Below, piece by piece: positions 25,733 through 34,695 of a stretch of DNA of 64,000 nt. Positions within the stretch are counted from its first letter, which is position 1. Each line of letters begins with the position of its first letter. The notes under the pieces are model-generated. The model was not told where the DNA came from and did no database searches. It saw only the letters and a program-made list of their open reading frames with translations. The stretch is taken from NCBI RefSeq assembly GCF_018156225.1, contig NZ_JAGTAR010000021.1, positions 47,378 to 111,377 of the forward strand, in the 5' to 3' direction. This DNA comes from Carboxylicivirga sediminis. Its GTDB lineage: Bacteria; Bacteroidota; Bacteroidia; Bacteroidales; Marinilabiliaceae. A program made the position numbers and the translations under genes.

Positions 25733-28700
25733 ATGAAAAAATACTCCTCTTGTTCTGTAACATGCAGAAAAACATCCTTCGGGTTGATAAGGATATTGTA
25801 TGTCCTTTTTACTACAACATTTCTACTTTTTTCAGGTACGCTTACCATTGCTCAAAACATCAAACAAGATGATAAAATGGAAGCTGTATCAGTCAAGGAA
25901 TTATTTAAAACCATCCAAAAAGAAACCGGTTACCGATTCTTTTATAACGATGAAATAGAAGGCCTTGAAAAGATAGTAAGGATAAATATCAAAAAGAAAG
26001 AAATAGAAGAAATTCTTAATGAACTAAATATACAAACTAGCCTACAATTCAGGAGATTAGAAAACAATTTAATTGTTGTTGCTCCAAATAACAATACACA
26101 AGAAGCAATAACAATTGCTGGTACAATCAGATCAAAGCATGACAACAGCCCTCTTCCTGGTGTTAATGTTTATGTCAAAGGTACTACCCAAGGTACCATA
26201 TCCGATACGAATGGAAAGTATGAACTTAAAGTAGATAATCCCTATGATGTGATTGTATTTTCGTTTATCGGTTATGAAATGATTGAAGAACCAATCAACG
26301 GCCGTGAAAAAATAAACATTCAGTTAAGCGAAGATAATGCTGCATTGGGGGAAGTGGTTGTCACTGCATTGAATATAGCGCGAGATAAAAGTTCTCTGGG
26401 CTACTCCGTTACTCAAATTAATAGTGACGAGGTTAATGAAGCCAAAGAAAATAACCCGATCAATTCCTTAGCCGGTAAAGTATCTGGCTTACAAATAACC
26501 AAAGCGCCAACCGGAGTTGATGGCTCAACCCGAGTTGTTTTAAGGGGTATCTCTTCGATATATGGCAACAATAGGCCATTGTTTGTTATAGATGGTATAC
26601 CGATGGATGCCAGTTCCGGAGGAGCAAATCGTTGGGGAGGCACTGACGGTGGTGATGCCCTATCGGATCTTAATCCGAATGATATTGAATCAATGAGCGT
26701 GCTAAAAGGGGCTGGAGCCTCAGCCTTATATGGTTCACGCGGAGCAAACGGTGTGGTATTAATTACTACAAAAAAAGGACTTAAACGCAAAGGAATTGGT
26801 GTAACAGTCAATTCAAGCTACAGCATGGAAACACCCATGACAACGCCCAACTTTCAGAATAAATATGGACAAGGGGCATTTGGAAGCTACCCCCCTTTAA
26901 ATGGCCCTAATGGTCCCAATAATGACCACCCCTGGATTTGGAGTTATGGGCCTAAAATGGACGGACAAACAGTCGTTAATTGGTATGGAGAGGAAGAGGC
27001 GATGTTACCACAACAAAATCCATACAGCGAGTTTTTCAGAACAGGAAGCAATATAACCAATAGCTTGTCCTTTGAAGGAGGTGATGAAAACAGTTCATTC
27101 AGAGCCTCTATAACCGATCAAAGATCTAAAGGCATTGTGCCTAATAATAACCTAAACAGGCAAACACTAGCACTAAGGGGTTTCTCTAAGCTTAGTAGTA
27201 AGGTAGAATTTGATGGTAAAATAACTTACATTCACAGTGAGGTTGAGAACCGTCCGGCTTTAGCTGAAGATGGCGCCAACATTGTGATGTCTTTAGATGT
27301 TTTGCCTCGCAACATCGGCCTGCAGTCGTTAAGAAACAACATATACGATGAAAATGGCAATGAGTTTAAGTGGACCTCCGATCAAACATTTAATAATCCA
27401 TATTGGATACTTGAAAACATACATAACGAAGATGAAAAAAACAGGCTTCAAACCATGTTGTCGATTAAATGGGAAATGATAAAAGACCTTAATTTATCCG
27501 TGCGTTCTGGTTTTGATTTCATAAATAAGAGGTATATGGCTTACGAAAATACCGGACGAGCTGATTCATACAATGGCCTTGGGTATAAGGTTCAGAGCAC
27601 AAACAACAATATTGAATGGAACTCGGACTTCTTGCTCGCCTATCATAAAGCATTTAACGACACATGGACAGTTAACTTAAGTATTGGTGGTAATTACATG
27701 TATTACGAAGGGCGTGGATTAAGCCAAAGTGGTGTCAAAATGAAAGAACCTGATTTCTTTCACTTAAGTAATTATAGCGATATTAATTCATCGGAGTGGT
27801 TTGGACAGAAAGAGGTATACTCACTATATGGCATGACACAGATTGGCTACAAAAATTTCATTTATCTGGACTTAACCTACCGCAACGACTGGTCCTCCAC
27901 CCTCCCATTGGATAATAACTCATACGGCTATCATTCGGAGAATCTTAGCTTTTTATTTACAGAAGCATTCAATATCAAAAACCATATTTTATCGAGTGGA
28001 AAACTACGAGCTTCGTATGCCAAAGTAGGTAATGACACCGATGCCTACCAAATCGATCAATATTACGGAATTGTACAAAGTCAGCATCCATACCCGATGG
28101 CCTACATAGGTGATGTACTCCCATTTTATAATTTGATGCCCGAGGAAACACAATCATATGAAGTGGGTACCGACTTAAAACTACTGAACAACCGTTTAAG
28201 CATTGATGCCACCTATTACTACAGCTTATCAGACAAGCAAATTATGTCTGTTGACCTTGCCCCAACGTCAGGCTATGGTGCAAAAAAAATGAATGCCGGT
28301 GAAATAGAGAACAGAGGAATAGAATTACAAGTGAGTGGGCAGCCTATACAAACACACAACGGGCTTAATTGGGATGTTTCCTTAACCTGGTCGACCAATA
28401 AAAATGAGGTCAAGCAACTATACGGAGATATTCCCTACCTGCCTTTAGGGTCTGATTTTCATGCCGAAATTAGAGCTTACCCCGGACAACCATACGGCCA
28501 AATATACACTACTGACTTTAAAAGAGATAAGTTTGGCAATAAACTAGTTGATGATAATGGCTTTCCTTTAAAAGGGGATAAAAAAGTAATGGGCAATATT
28601 AACCCCGACTGGATGGCAGGCTTAAGCAACAGATTATCTTATAAAACTCTCTCACTAAGCTTTTTAATCGACATGCAAAAGGGAGGAGATATCTACTCAT

Positions 28701-29146
28701 GGAGTAAAGCCTACCGTGGACTATTTGGTACAAGTATTGAAACACTGGAAGGGAGAGATGAATGGTACGCAGGCACAGGTGGCTATGTGGAAAGTGGAAT
28801 TAATGAAAATACAGGTAAGCCCAATACAACCCCTATTTCTCCAACTTACAGGTGGTATCACATCTACAATAAAGAAATTGGTGCTGAATGGATACAAGAT
28901 GGCACCAATGTTCGCTTAAGAGAAGTGGTTGTTAACTATTCTCTTCCTAATAAATGGATGACTAAAACTCCCTTTACAAATGTGAGCATCTCACTTGTTG
29001 GCAGAAACTTATTTTTCTTCTACAAGGCCATGGACCACGTTGATCCAGAATCGGGTTTTGGAAGTGGCAATGTATCGACTGGTTTCGAGCACTCCTCATT
29101 GCCATCGACCCGATCATTTGGTGCCAATTTAAAAGTTAATTTTTAA
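25733..29146 (+). CDS. SusC/RagA-family TonB-dependent outer membrane receptor with STN domain (locus 1)
   Basis: A 1137-residue receptor that imports a glycan or other large ligand across the outer membrane with TonB energy, capped by the SusD encoded next. After the signal peptide come a secretin/TonB N-terminal (STN) domain (about 45-110, V-K-E-L-F-K-T-I-Q-K-E-T-G), a carboxypeptidase-regulatory-like domain (about 125-200, P-L-P-G-V-N-V-Y-V-K-G-T) and a plug. The plug holds V-L-K-G-A-G-A-S-A-L-Y-G-S-R-G-A-N-G-V, the SusC signature; a 22-strand barrel ending in K-V-N-F follows. The STN domain ties it to the FecR/sigma pair upstream. The ligand cannot be read from the sequence. It is 10 bases after FecR and about 20 bases before SusD, all in one operon. 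Confidence 0.96.
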   Translation: MKKYSSCSVTCRKTSFGLIRILYVLFTTTFLLFSGTLTIAQNIKQDDKMEAVSVKELFKTIQKETGYRFFYNDEIEGLEKIVRINIKKKEIEEILNELNIQTSLQFRRLENNLIVVAPNNNTQEAITIAGTIRSKHDNSPLPGVNVYVKGTTQGTISDTNGKYELKVDNPYDVIVFSFIGYEMIEEPINGREKINIQLSEDNAALGEVVVTALNIARDKSSLGYSVTQINSDEVNEAKENNPINSLAGKVSGLQITKAPTGVDGSTRVVLRGISSIYGNNRPLFVIDGIPMDASSGGANRWGGTDGGDALSDLNPNDIESMSVLKGAGASALYGSRGANGVVLITTKKGLKRKGIGVTVNSSYSMETPMTTPNFQNKYGQGAFGSYPPLNGPNGPNNDHPWIWSYGPKMDGQTVVNWYGEEEAMLPQQNPYSEFFRTGSNITNSLSFEGGDENSSFRASITDQRSKGIVPNNNLNRQTLALRGFSKLSSKVEFDGKITYIHSEVENRPALAEDGANIVMSLDVLPRNIGLQSLRNNIYDENGNEFKWTSDQTFNNPYWILENIHNEDEKNRLQTMLSIKWEMIKDLNLSVRSGFDFINKRYMAYENTGRADSYNGLGYKVQSTNNNIEWNSDFLLAYHKAFNDTWTVNLSIGGNYMYYEGRGLSQSGVKMKEPDFFHLSNYSDINSSEWFGQKEVYSLYGMTQIGYKNFIYLDLTYRNDWSSTLPLDNNSYGYHSENLSFLFTEAFNIKNHILSSGKLRASYAKVGNDTDAYQIDQYYGIVQSQHPYPMAYIGDVLPFYNLMPEETQSYEVGTDLKLLNNRLSIDATYYYSLSDKQIMSVDLAPTSGYGAKKMNAGEIENRGIELQVSGQPIQTHNGLNWDVSLTWSTNKNEVKQLYGDIPYLPLGSDFHAEIRAYPGQPYGQIYTTDFKRDKFGNKLVDDNGFPLKGDKKVMGNINPDWMAGLSNRLSYKTLSLSFLIDMQKGGDIYSWSKAYRGLFGTSIETLEGRDEWYAGTGGYVESGINENTGKPNTTPISPTYRWYHIYNKEIGAEWIQDGTNVRLREVVVNYSLPNKWMTKTPFTNVSISLVGRNLFFFYKAMDHVDPESGFGSGNVSTGFEHSSLPSTRSFGANLKVNF

Positions 29147-29165
29147 TTAAATAACATTATTGACT

Positions 29166-30647
29166 ATGAGAACGATATATATCATCCTGATTTTAAGCAG
29201 CTACTTAATACTGGGGGCTTGTGATGATCGATTGGAAAAGATAAACACGAACCCAAATGCCAAAAACACAATCGATCCTGAATACCTGTTTTCCAATGCC
29301 GTGTTATATACTAACGGCGGATTAGCTTACATTGGTTTTGAGTGGCCTTTCGGGCTTCAGTATGGACATTACTACGTAGGTAATAATATTCCTCGATTCA
29401 TTGATAATTACTACGACAACTACACAGAAACTTTTTACAGTGATCCCTTTAATTATTTCTTTAAAGAACCTATCCGGCACATCAAAGAAGTAATACGAAT
29501 GACACGAAAAGGCGGAGACTATGAAAACCCTGTTCGCTACTCCCTTGCCAAAGTTGTAGAATCATATAATTACATCAGGGTTGCAGATGCATATGGTGCA
29601 GTACCATATACCCAAGGTGGTTATGGGCAGGAAGAAATACTGTACCCCGCGTACGACCAGGTTGAGGATATTTATAAAACCATCTTTAATGAACTTCAGC
29701 TAGCTATTGCGGTATTAAAAGAGGCCAATCCTGATGAAGCATTTCCAGGGGCAGACCCACTGTATGAGAACAATCTGGCTCAATGGGTTCGCTTTGCCAA
29801 CTCATTGCGATTACGAATGGCCATGCGCGTTCGCTTTGTCGAACCCACGTTAGCAAAAACCATTGTTAATGAGTGCCTAAAAGAGCCATTAATAGTAGAA
29901 AATGCAGATAATGCCAAACGATTATATGAAGAAAATGATCGTGCCGAATTTTACAACCCGCTAAACCATATGCTCCGCGTATATTACACGGTTAAAGTGA
30001 GCGACAAACTTGTGGAGACTTTAAAAATTAAAAATGACCCACGCCTGACCATCTTTATTCGTCCAAATGATGATGGTGAATTCATAGGTTTACCTAACGG
30101 TCTAAGCGATGAAGCGCTCCCCAACTGGAATATGGACAAAATGTGTATCCCTACCGATACTTTAGTTGGCAAAGGCGCAACCGCATACATGCTAACGGCT
30201 TCTGAAGTTTGCTTTCTGAGAGCTGAAGCCGCGTTATTTAATCTGAGTGATGAAAATCCTGATGCCTGGTACCAAAAAGGCATTGAGCAGGCATTAAAAC
30301 AATGGGAAGTCAACCCAGAACTTATTGAAACTTATCTATCAGGTAGTGAAGCATCCTTAAGTGGCTCACAAAAAGAACAGTTTGAGCAAATAGCCACACA
30401 GATGTGGATCGCCTTTTTGCCTGATGCCTTTGAAGGTTGGACAAATATTAGAAGAACCGGTTATCCGGTTATTGAACAACGAAAAGCCCCGACTTATGAT
30501 TTAGGTGTTACCAATGGGGTATTACCAAAACGATTCAGATATGCAGCGAACGAAACAAACCTGAATAACTCCAACTATCAGGCAGCAATAAAATTACAAG
30601 GTCCAGACGAGGTAACAACTCCGCTCTGGTGGGATATAAAAGACTAA
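29166..30647 (+). CDS. SusD/RagB-family surface lipoprotein (locus 1)
   Basis: A 493-residue lipoprotein starting at ATG 29166 (a TTG two codons earlier is also open); the lipobox is L-I-L-G-A-C. Near the mature N-terminus is I-N-T-N-P-N, typical of the SusD-like subfamily whose members are named SusD/RagB nutrient-uptake proteins. Helical TPR-like pairs follow, with R-F-A-N-S-L-R-L-R-M-A-M-R-V and F-L-R-A-E-A-A-L as landmarks. It forms the hinged lid over the SusC barrel encoded 19 bases upstream and binds the ligand at the cell surface. The gap to the next gene (47 bases) suggests the PKD lipoprotein belongs to the same transcript. Confidence 0.94.
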   Translation: MRTIYIILILSSYLILGACDDRLEKINTNPNAKNTIDPEYLFSNAVLYTNGGLAYIGFEWPFGLQYGHYYVGNNIPRFIDNYYDNYTETFYSDPFNYFFKEPIRHIKEVIRMTRKGGDYENPVRYSLAKVVESYNYIRVADAYGAVPYTQGGYGQEEILYPAYDQVEDIYKTIFNELQLAIAVLKEANPDEAFPGADPLYENNLAQWVRFANSLRLRMAMRVRFVEPTLAKTIVNECLKEPLIVENADNAKRLYEENDRAEFYNPLNHMLRVYYTVKVSDKLVETLKIKNDPRLTIFIRPNDDGEFIGLPNGLSDEALPNWNMDKMCIPTDTLVGKGATAYMLTASEVCFLRAEAALFNLSDENPDAWYQKGIEQALKQWEVNPELIETYLSGSEASLSGSQKEQFEQIATQMWIAFLPDAFEGWTNIRRTGYPVIEQRKAPTYDLGVTNGVLPKRFRYAANETNLNNSNYQAAIKLQGPDEVTTPLWWDIKD

Positions 30648-30694
30648 CATTAAATGTTAATTAATTCAATTATAGAAATTTAAACTAAAGTTTT

Positions 30695-31630
30695 ATGAAA
30701 AATCTATTTTTAGCTTCCGTACTGTTACTTTCCATGGCCGCAGCATTTGTGTCTTGTGGTAGTGACGATGCAACACCAGCTCCTATTGTAGAAGTTTATG
30801 CCGAAGCAAGTACAGAAAACCCTTATTCTTTTACATTTTCAACAATCGACCAATATGTGAAAGAATATCATTGGGATTTTGATGATGGTAGCACCAGTTT
30901 AGAAAAATCTCCGACCCACACCTATGAGCAATCGGGTGAGTATACAATATCTGTAACCGCAAAAGGTGATGGTGGAGAAACTGTAGCCACCAAACAAATA
31001 GAGATTTTAGCCTCTATTGAAGAGCTATTATCAGGAGGAGCCGCTATGCCAAATGGTAAAACATGGGTAATGAGCACTACCGCCAATACCGGTACGGATG
31101 GAGTATCTAATAAAGTAGCTGAACCACTTACCTCTGGTGACATTGCATTTCCGCCTACAGACAACTTGTTAGCTCTTATTGGACTTGGGGATGAGTATGA
31201 TAACCTTTACACTTTTAAACACGATGGTAACTATTCAATTGACTTTGTAAATGGTATTTGTATTGCAGGTTATATGTATACGGCCTTAAACGGACTCGAT
31301 GAGGCTTCATCTCCGGGGAACGGATTAGCTACTATTAATCACACTGAACCAACAAGTGCCTCATGGACTCTTGAAAAAGGAGTTGACCTGAGCATTGAAG
31401 CTGCAAACGAAGTAAATGGTGGCATTGAGCAAGTAACTGTTAATTTCGAGAATGTAGACGTGATTACATTCAATAATGGTGGTTTTATTGGTCTGCTGGA
31501 TTATACACCTAAAGCCATTATTCGTGAGATATCATCAACCAGATTAAGTCTGACTTTATTTTTGCATGGGGTACTTGACCATCCAACTAAACCTTCCAAC
31601 TTAATTACAATTACTTTTGATGCTCAATAA
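30695..31630 (+). CDS. PKD-domain surface lipoprotein (locus 1)
   Basis: A 311-residue lipoprotein (signal ending A-A-F-V-S-C-G-S-D-D). Residues about 40-105 are a PKD domain, with the characteristic Y-H-W-D-F-D-D-G-S-T and P-T-H-T-Y-E-Q-S-G-E-Y. The C-terminal 200 residues form a beta-rich domain without a name that I can give, with M-P-N-G-K-T-W-V-M at its start. Its place directly after SusD, and an N-terminal PKD spacer, suit a surface glycan-binding protein (SusE/SGBP position) that hands ligand to SusCD. No catalytic motif was seen. It ends the operon: a strong terminator follows within 10 bases. Confidence 0.85.
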   Translation: MKNLFLASVLLLSMAAAFVSCGSDDATPAPIVEVYAEASTENPYSFTFSTIDQYVKEYHWDFDDGSTSLEKSPTHTYEQSGEYTISVTAKGDGGETVATKQIEILASIEELLSGGAAMPNGKTWVMSTTANTGTDGVSNKVAEPLTSGDIAFPPTDNLLALIGLGDEYDNLYTFKHDGNYSIDFVNGICIAGYMYTALNGLDEASSPGNGLATINHTEPTSASWTLEKGVDLSIEAANEVNGGIEQVTVNFENVDVITFNNGGFIGLLDYTPKAIIREISSTRLSLTLFLHGVLDHPTKPSNLITITFDAQ

Positions 31631-31639
31631 CTAATACAG

Positions 31640-31672
31640 GTGAGGCTGTCGCAAACCGACAGCCTCACTTTG
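31640..31672 (+). terminator. Strong terminator of SusCD locus 1
   Basis: A perfect 12-bp stem, GTGAGGCTGTCG with CGACAGCCTCAC (31640-31651 and 31657-31668), with a 5-base loop, followed by TTTG. It lies 9 bases after the PKD lipoprotein stop. It separates the SusCD operon from the GH29 gene. Confidence 0.8.
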
Positions 31673-32094
31673 TAACAAACATTTTGCTATTAACCTTCTA
31701 TCTAACAAATACCTCCACCCTACTTTCATTAATTCCGGCTTCCTTCAAAGATTGCTATTTACGATTGATCACAAACCAACTTCTACAATTGAAAGTATTC
31801 CTGCATATTTTTCATTTTATAGCCTCATCAATCAATATTACAGCATTGTAAATTGACGCTTTAAGACTTAAGTCACATAGCAATGCCAGCCGCTTAATGC
31901 CATTGGTACCTTAATAGGACTATTTATCCCCAATCTATTTACATTTTTGATGACATAACTATTTTTGACCAATATAACATCAAATGATCTGTTCTGATTT
32001 ATAAAGAGTCTCTACAGTTAATTATTACGTATCAACCTAAAGCCGCAATAAGAATGAAAAACTCGGCAATTATAAATAATTCAAAATACGAAGC
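31673..32094. other. Intergenic leader region upstream of the GH29 gene
   Basis: About 420 AT-rich bases follow the terminator. A TATTTTTG at 31960-31967 fits the TAnnTTTG -7 box of Bacteroidota promoters. No good TTTG sits at the expected upstream distance, so the match is weak. If used, it would give a leader of about 120 bases. No ORF, tRNA or stable hairpin was recognised. Confidence 0.4.
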
Positions 32095-33564
32095 ATGAAA
32101 AACTTTTTATTTACACTACTATTTTGTGTCACTGCCACTGTTACCTTTGGGCAAACAAAACTAAATAAATACTACCCGGTCGAAGATGTAGCTGTACAAA
32201 AAAAGCTCGATGATTGGAAAACACTAAAGTTCGGACTATTTATGCATTGGGGCACTTATAGTCAGTGGGGCATTGTTGAATCCTGGGCCTTGTGTGCCGA
32301 AGATGAAAGCTGGTGTAAACGAGGTAATCCTAATTATGAGGATTTTAAAAGGGATTACGTCGCATTAAAAAACACATTTAATCCGAATAAATTTAACCCG
32401 GCCAAGTGGGCTGAGGCAGCAAGTAAAGCCGGGATGCGATACATCGTATTCACAACAAAACATCATGATGGATTTAATATGTTTGACACCCAATTATCAG
32501 ACTATAAAATAACCTCAACAGAATGCCCATTTCACAGTAACCCCAAAGCAGATGTCACCAATGAAATTTTTAAAGAGTTCAGAAAGAAAGGGTTTATGAT
32601 CGGTGCATATTTATCCAAACCAGATTGGCATAATGAAAACTTCTGGTGGCCTAACTTTGCAACACCAGATCGTAATGTAAACTACAACATTGATAAATAC
32701 CCCGAGCGATGGCAGGCATACGTTGATTTTTTTCATGGACAAGTCGATGAACTAATGACTAATTATGGACAGATTGATATTTTATGGATGGATGGTGGCT
32801 GGGTGAGGCCTCTTTCTAAAGGTCAGAGAAAATTAATCACTTTTATTAACGGGCTTTTTTTAAAAAGTGGATACTCACAGTTACACATCCCTCAAAATCA
32901 AGACCTGAAAATCACAGAAATGGCTGAAAAAGCACGAAAAAAGCAGCCTGGACTAATTGTGGTCGACAGGCATATTGAAGGGCCCAATGAAAACTATCTG
33001 ACTCCTGAACAATTTATCCCAGACCACTACATCGATAAGCCTTGGGAGTCATGCATCACATTAGGAGGTTCTTGGTCATATATGCCAAACGACACCTATA
33101 AGTCATCACGCGAAATCATTCATATGCTATGTGATGTGGCATCAAAAAATGGTTCATTACTGCTGAATGTTGGACCAAGTCCAGAAGGAGAATGGGCCCC
33201 TGAAGTTTATCAGCGTTTTGATGAAATCGGCAAATGGTTAACGGTTAACGGTGATGCGATTTACAAAACTACCGGACGAAAAAAGTATGGTGACGGCAAA
33301 GAACGATACACAGTCAATAAGGACGGCAGTGTAAATGCATTTTATCTAATAGATGAAACAGAAAAGAACCTGCCTAAAGTAATTACCTTTAATCAATTAA
33401 AAGTAGGAAAAAAAGATTCAATTATTTTGTTGGGCTATGATGGAAAACTAAAATGGAGAAAAAAGAAAGGCGGTATTCAGGTCGAGATTCCAAATGAAAT
33501 TCAGAAAACTAAGGATGAAAAATATGCATTGGCATTTAAAGTGGTAGGAACTGATAATAACTAA
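32095..33564 (+). CDS. GH29 alpha-L-fucosidase, secreted
   Basis: A 489-residue enzyme with a signal peptide (ending V-T-F-G-Q) and a GH29 catalytic barrel: F-G-L-F-M-H-W-G-T-Y-S near residue 46, T-T-K-H-H-D-G-F at about 120, and the nucleophile Asp in I-L-W-M-D-G-G (D233). A beta-sandwich C-terminal domain follows, opening after L-L-L-N-V-G-P-S. It hydrolyses alpha-L-fucosides from glycan ends in the periplasm or outside the cell. No lipobox or T9SS tail was seen. It stands alone between a strong terminator upstream and one about 190 bases downstream. It converges with the corrinoid/RhaT operon. Fucose is a 6-deoxyhexose, so this enzyme could feed that operon with (O-methyl-)fucose; this link is inference. 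Confidence 0.94.
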   Translation: MKNFLFTLLFCVTATVTFGQTKLNKYYPVEDVAVQKKLDDWKTLKFGLFMHWGTYSQWGIVESWALCAEDESWCKRGNPNYEDFKRDYVALKNTFNPNKFNPAKWAEAASKAGMRYIVFTTKHHDGFNMFDTQLSDYKITSTECPFHSNPKADVTNEIFKEFRKKGFMIGAYLSKPDWHNENFWWPNFATPDRNVNYNIDKYPERWQAYVDFFHGQVDELMTNYGQIDILWMDGGWVRPLSKGQRKLITFINGLFLKSGYSQLHIPQNQDLKITEMAEKARKKQPGLIVVDRHIEGPNENYLTPEQFIPDHYIDKPWESCITLGGSWSYMPNDTYKSSREIIHMLCDVASKNGSLLLNVGPSPEGEWAPEVYQRFDEIGKWLTVNGDAIYKTTGRKKYGDGKERYTVNKDGSVNAFYLIDETEKNLPKVITFNQLKVGKKDSIILLGYDGKLKWRKKKGGIQVEIPNEIQKTKDEKYALAFKVVGTDNN

Positions 33565-33943
33565 AGAAAGAATTATAACCATCATTAATAATGATCTTAC
33601 TTATAGACTATAGAGAGATTAAAACTTGGCTCAATAGCCAGTTAAAATGATATTAGCAGCCAAAATATTGTGATTGACAAAGGAGGTTTTAGAACAAGTA
33701 ATATCAACCTACATTTGATTAGACACTATCCAGCTAAGGGCGGTAAGTAAAACATCAGGGTTCAGTATATTTACTGAACCCCATTTTTAGCTATCTATCT
33801 TTCTACAATTTAATACAAGACCCCATGACTTTTAGTGTATAAACAATTGGATGGAAATATAACTTATATCAGCTTAAAGGTTACATATCCCTTGTGTATA
33901 TAACCTAGGATAATAATGAAATCCATCTGGATGTAATTTCGAA
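33565..33943. other. Convergent intergenic region between GH29 and the corrinoid operon
   Basis: 379 bases between convergent genes. It contains one clear terminator (33758-33788), described separately. A 33-codon frame ending at about 33750 has no start in a sensible place and no recognised similarity, so it is not called. Nothing else was identified. Confidence 0.5.
33758..33788 (+). terminator. Terminator downstream of GH29
   Basis: A perfect 10-bp stem, GGGTTCAGTA with TACTGAACCC (33758-33767 and 33772-33781), with a 4-base loop, followed on the plus strand by CATTTTT. It is 194 bases after the fucosidase stop. It could also block read-through from the convergent operon, but the T-run faces rightward. 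Confidence 0.7.
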
Positions 33944-34648
33944 TTACTTATTCTTGCCTCTATAAATACAATTATTACTGTTGCAAGATGCGCATTGATA
34001 ATCATGAAAAGTAACATTAGTTCCTATGCCTATAAATCCACTTACAGATTTAACAGGAATCATAAGGCTTGAAGGAGTTAAGGATATACCGCAAAAGTTT
34101 TGGGGTAAAAGTGAAAATAATTTGTGCTGTTCTACTACATCCCAATTACAATAACCTGGACTGTATCTGTTGGTACAGTTCACATTCTTGAAACTAAGAT
34201 TATCACTTAACTCTTCGTGAATCACAGCCATTGCTTTTTCAACTATAGCTGAACCAATCACATCAACTACATAACCTTCGAGCAGTTCACCACTATTCAT
34301 TAGGTTTTTTGAACGGTCGGAAACAACTTTACCCGCTGTACAAACAAATAGAGCCACTTGTTCTATATTTTTGAGGTAATGAAAAACTGCCTTTCCAACA
34401 AAAAAGTTGCATTTTTCAACTTGTAAACTATAATCAGATATATTTGATTGCACTTGCTTCAACTGATAGCCACCTTTAATACCAGCAACATCGTCCAATG
34501 CGCTGAGCTCTGATTCAATTATTTCCCTGATATTATCCGGAATTTCATTAGTATATCCCATTAATTCAGCGACATCAGATGTTTTAAGGGCTAAGTCGCT
34601 AAGTTTAAACTGACGTTGAATTATAGTGGTATTTATAATCTCGTTCAT
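33944..34648 (-). CDS. MetH-activation-domain-like protein, putative corrinoid reactivation factor
   Basis: A 234-residue protein (ATG at 34648; a TTG two codons upstream is the alternative) resembling the SAM-binding activation domain of cobalamin-dependent methionine synthase, without the rest of MetH. Landmarks are N-R-Y-S-P-G-Y-C-N-W, matching the family's R-x-x-x-G-Y SAM site, followed by Q-H-K-L-F, then L-T-P-S-S-L-M-I-P and S-V-S-G-F-I-G-I-G. The last residues hold a C-x2-C-x4-C cluster (C-A-S-C-N-S-N-N-C), possibly metal- or Fe-S-binding. In MetH this domain re-methylates inactive cob(II)alamin using SAM. Here, in an operon with a corrinoid protein, a similar rescue role is likely. 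It is the last gene of the operon, 47 bases after the CobW gene. No RamA-type activator was seen in the window. Confidence 0.82.
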   Translation of the reverse strand: MNEIINTTIIQRQFKLSDLALKTSDVAELMGYTNEIPDNIREIIESELSALDDVAGIKGGYQLKQVQSNISDYSLQVEKCNFFVGKAVFHYLKNIEQVALFVCTAGKVVSDRSKNLMNSGELLEGYVVDVIGSAIVEKAMAVIHEELSDNLSFKNVNCTNRYSPGYCNWDVVEQHKLFSLLPQNFCGISLTPSSLMIPVKSVSGFIGIGTNVTFHDYQCASCNSNNCIYRGKNK

Positions 34649-34695
34649 ATTCAAAAAAGTATGGTTAATAACTAATCGAGTCTTTTTTAGAATAC

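Noticed and set aside
26413..26811. Leftward 132-codon open frame
   Set aside because: It lies entirely inside the SusC gene of locus 1, whose plug motifs are on the other strand.
31640..31672. GAGGCTGTCG palindrome considered as a mobile-element terminus
   Set aside because: Only one copy of this exact sequence was seen, placed 9 bases after an operon end; a terminator explains it.
33650..33750. 33-codon frame after GH29 that could be a gene remnant
   Set aside because: No sensible start codon, preceded directly by a stop, and no recognisable protein pattern.
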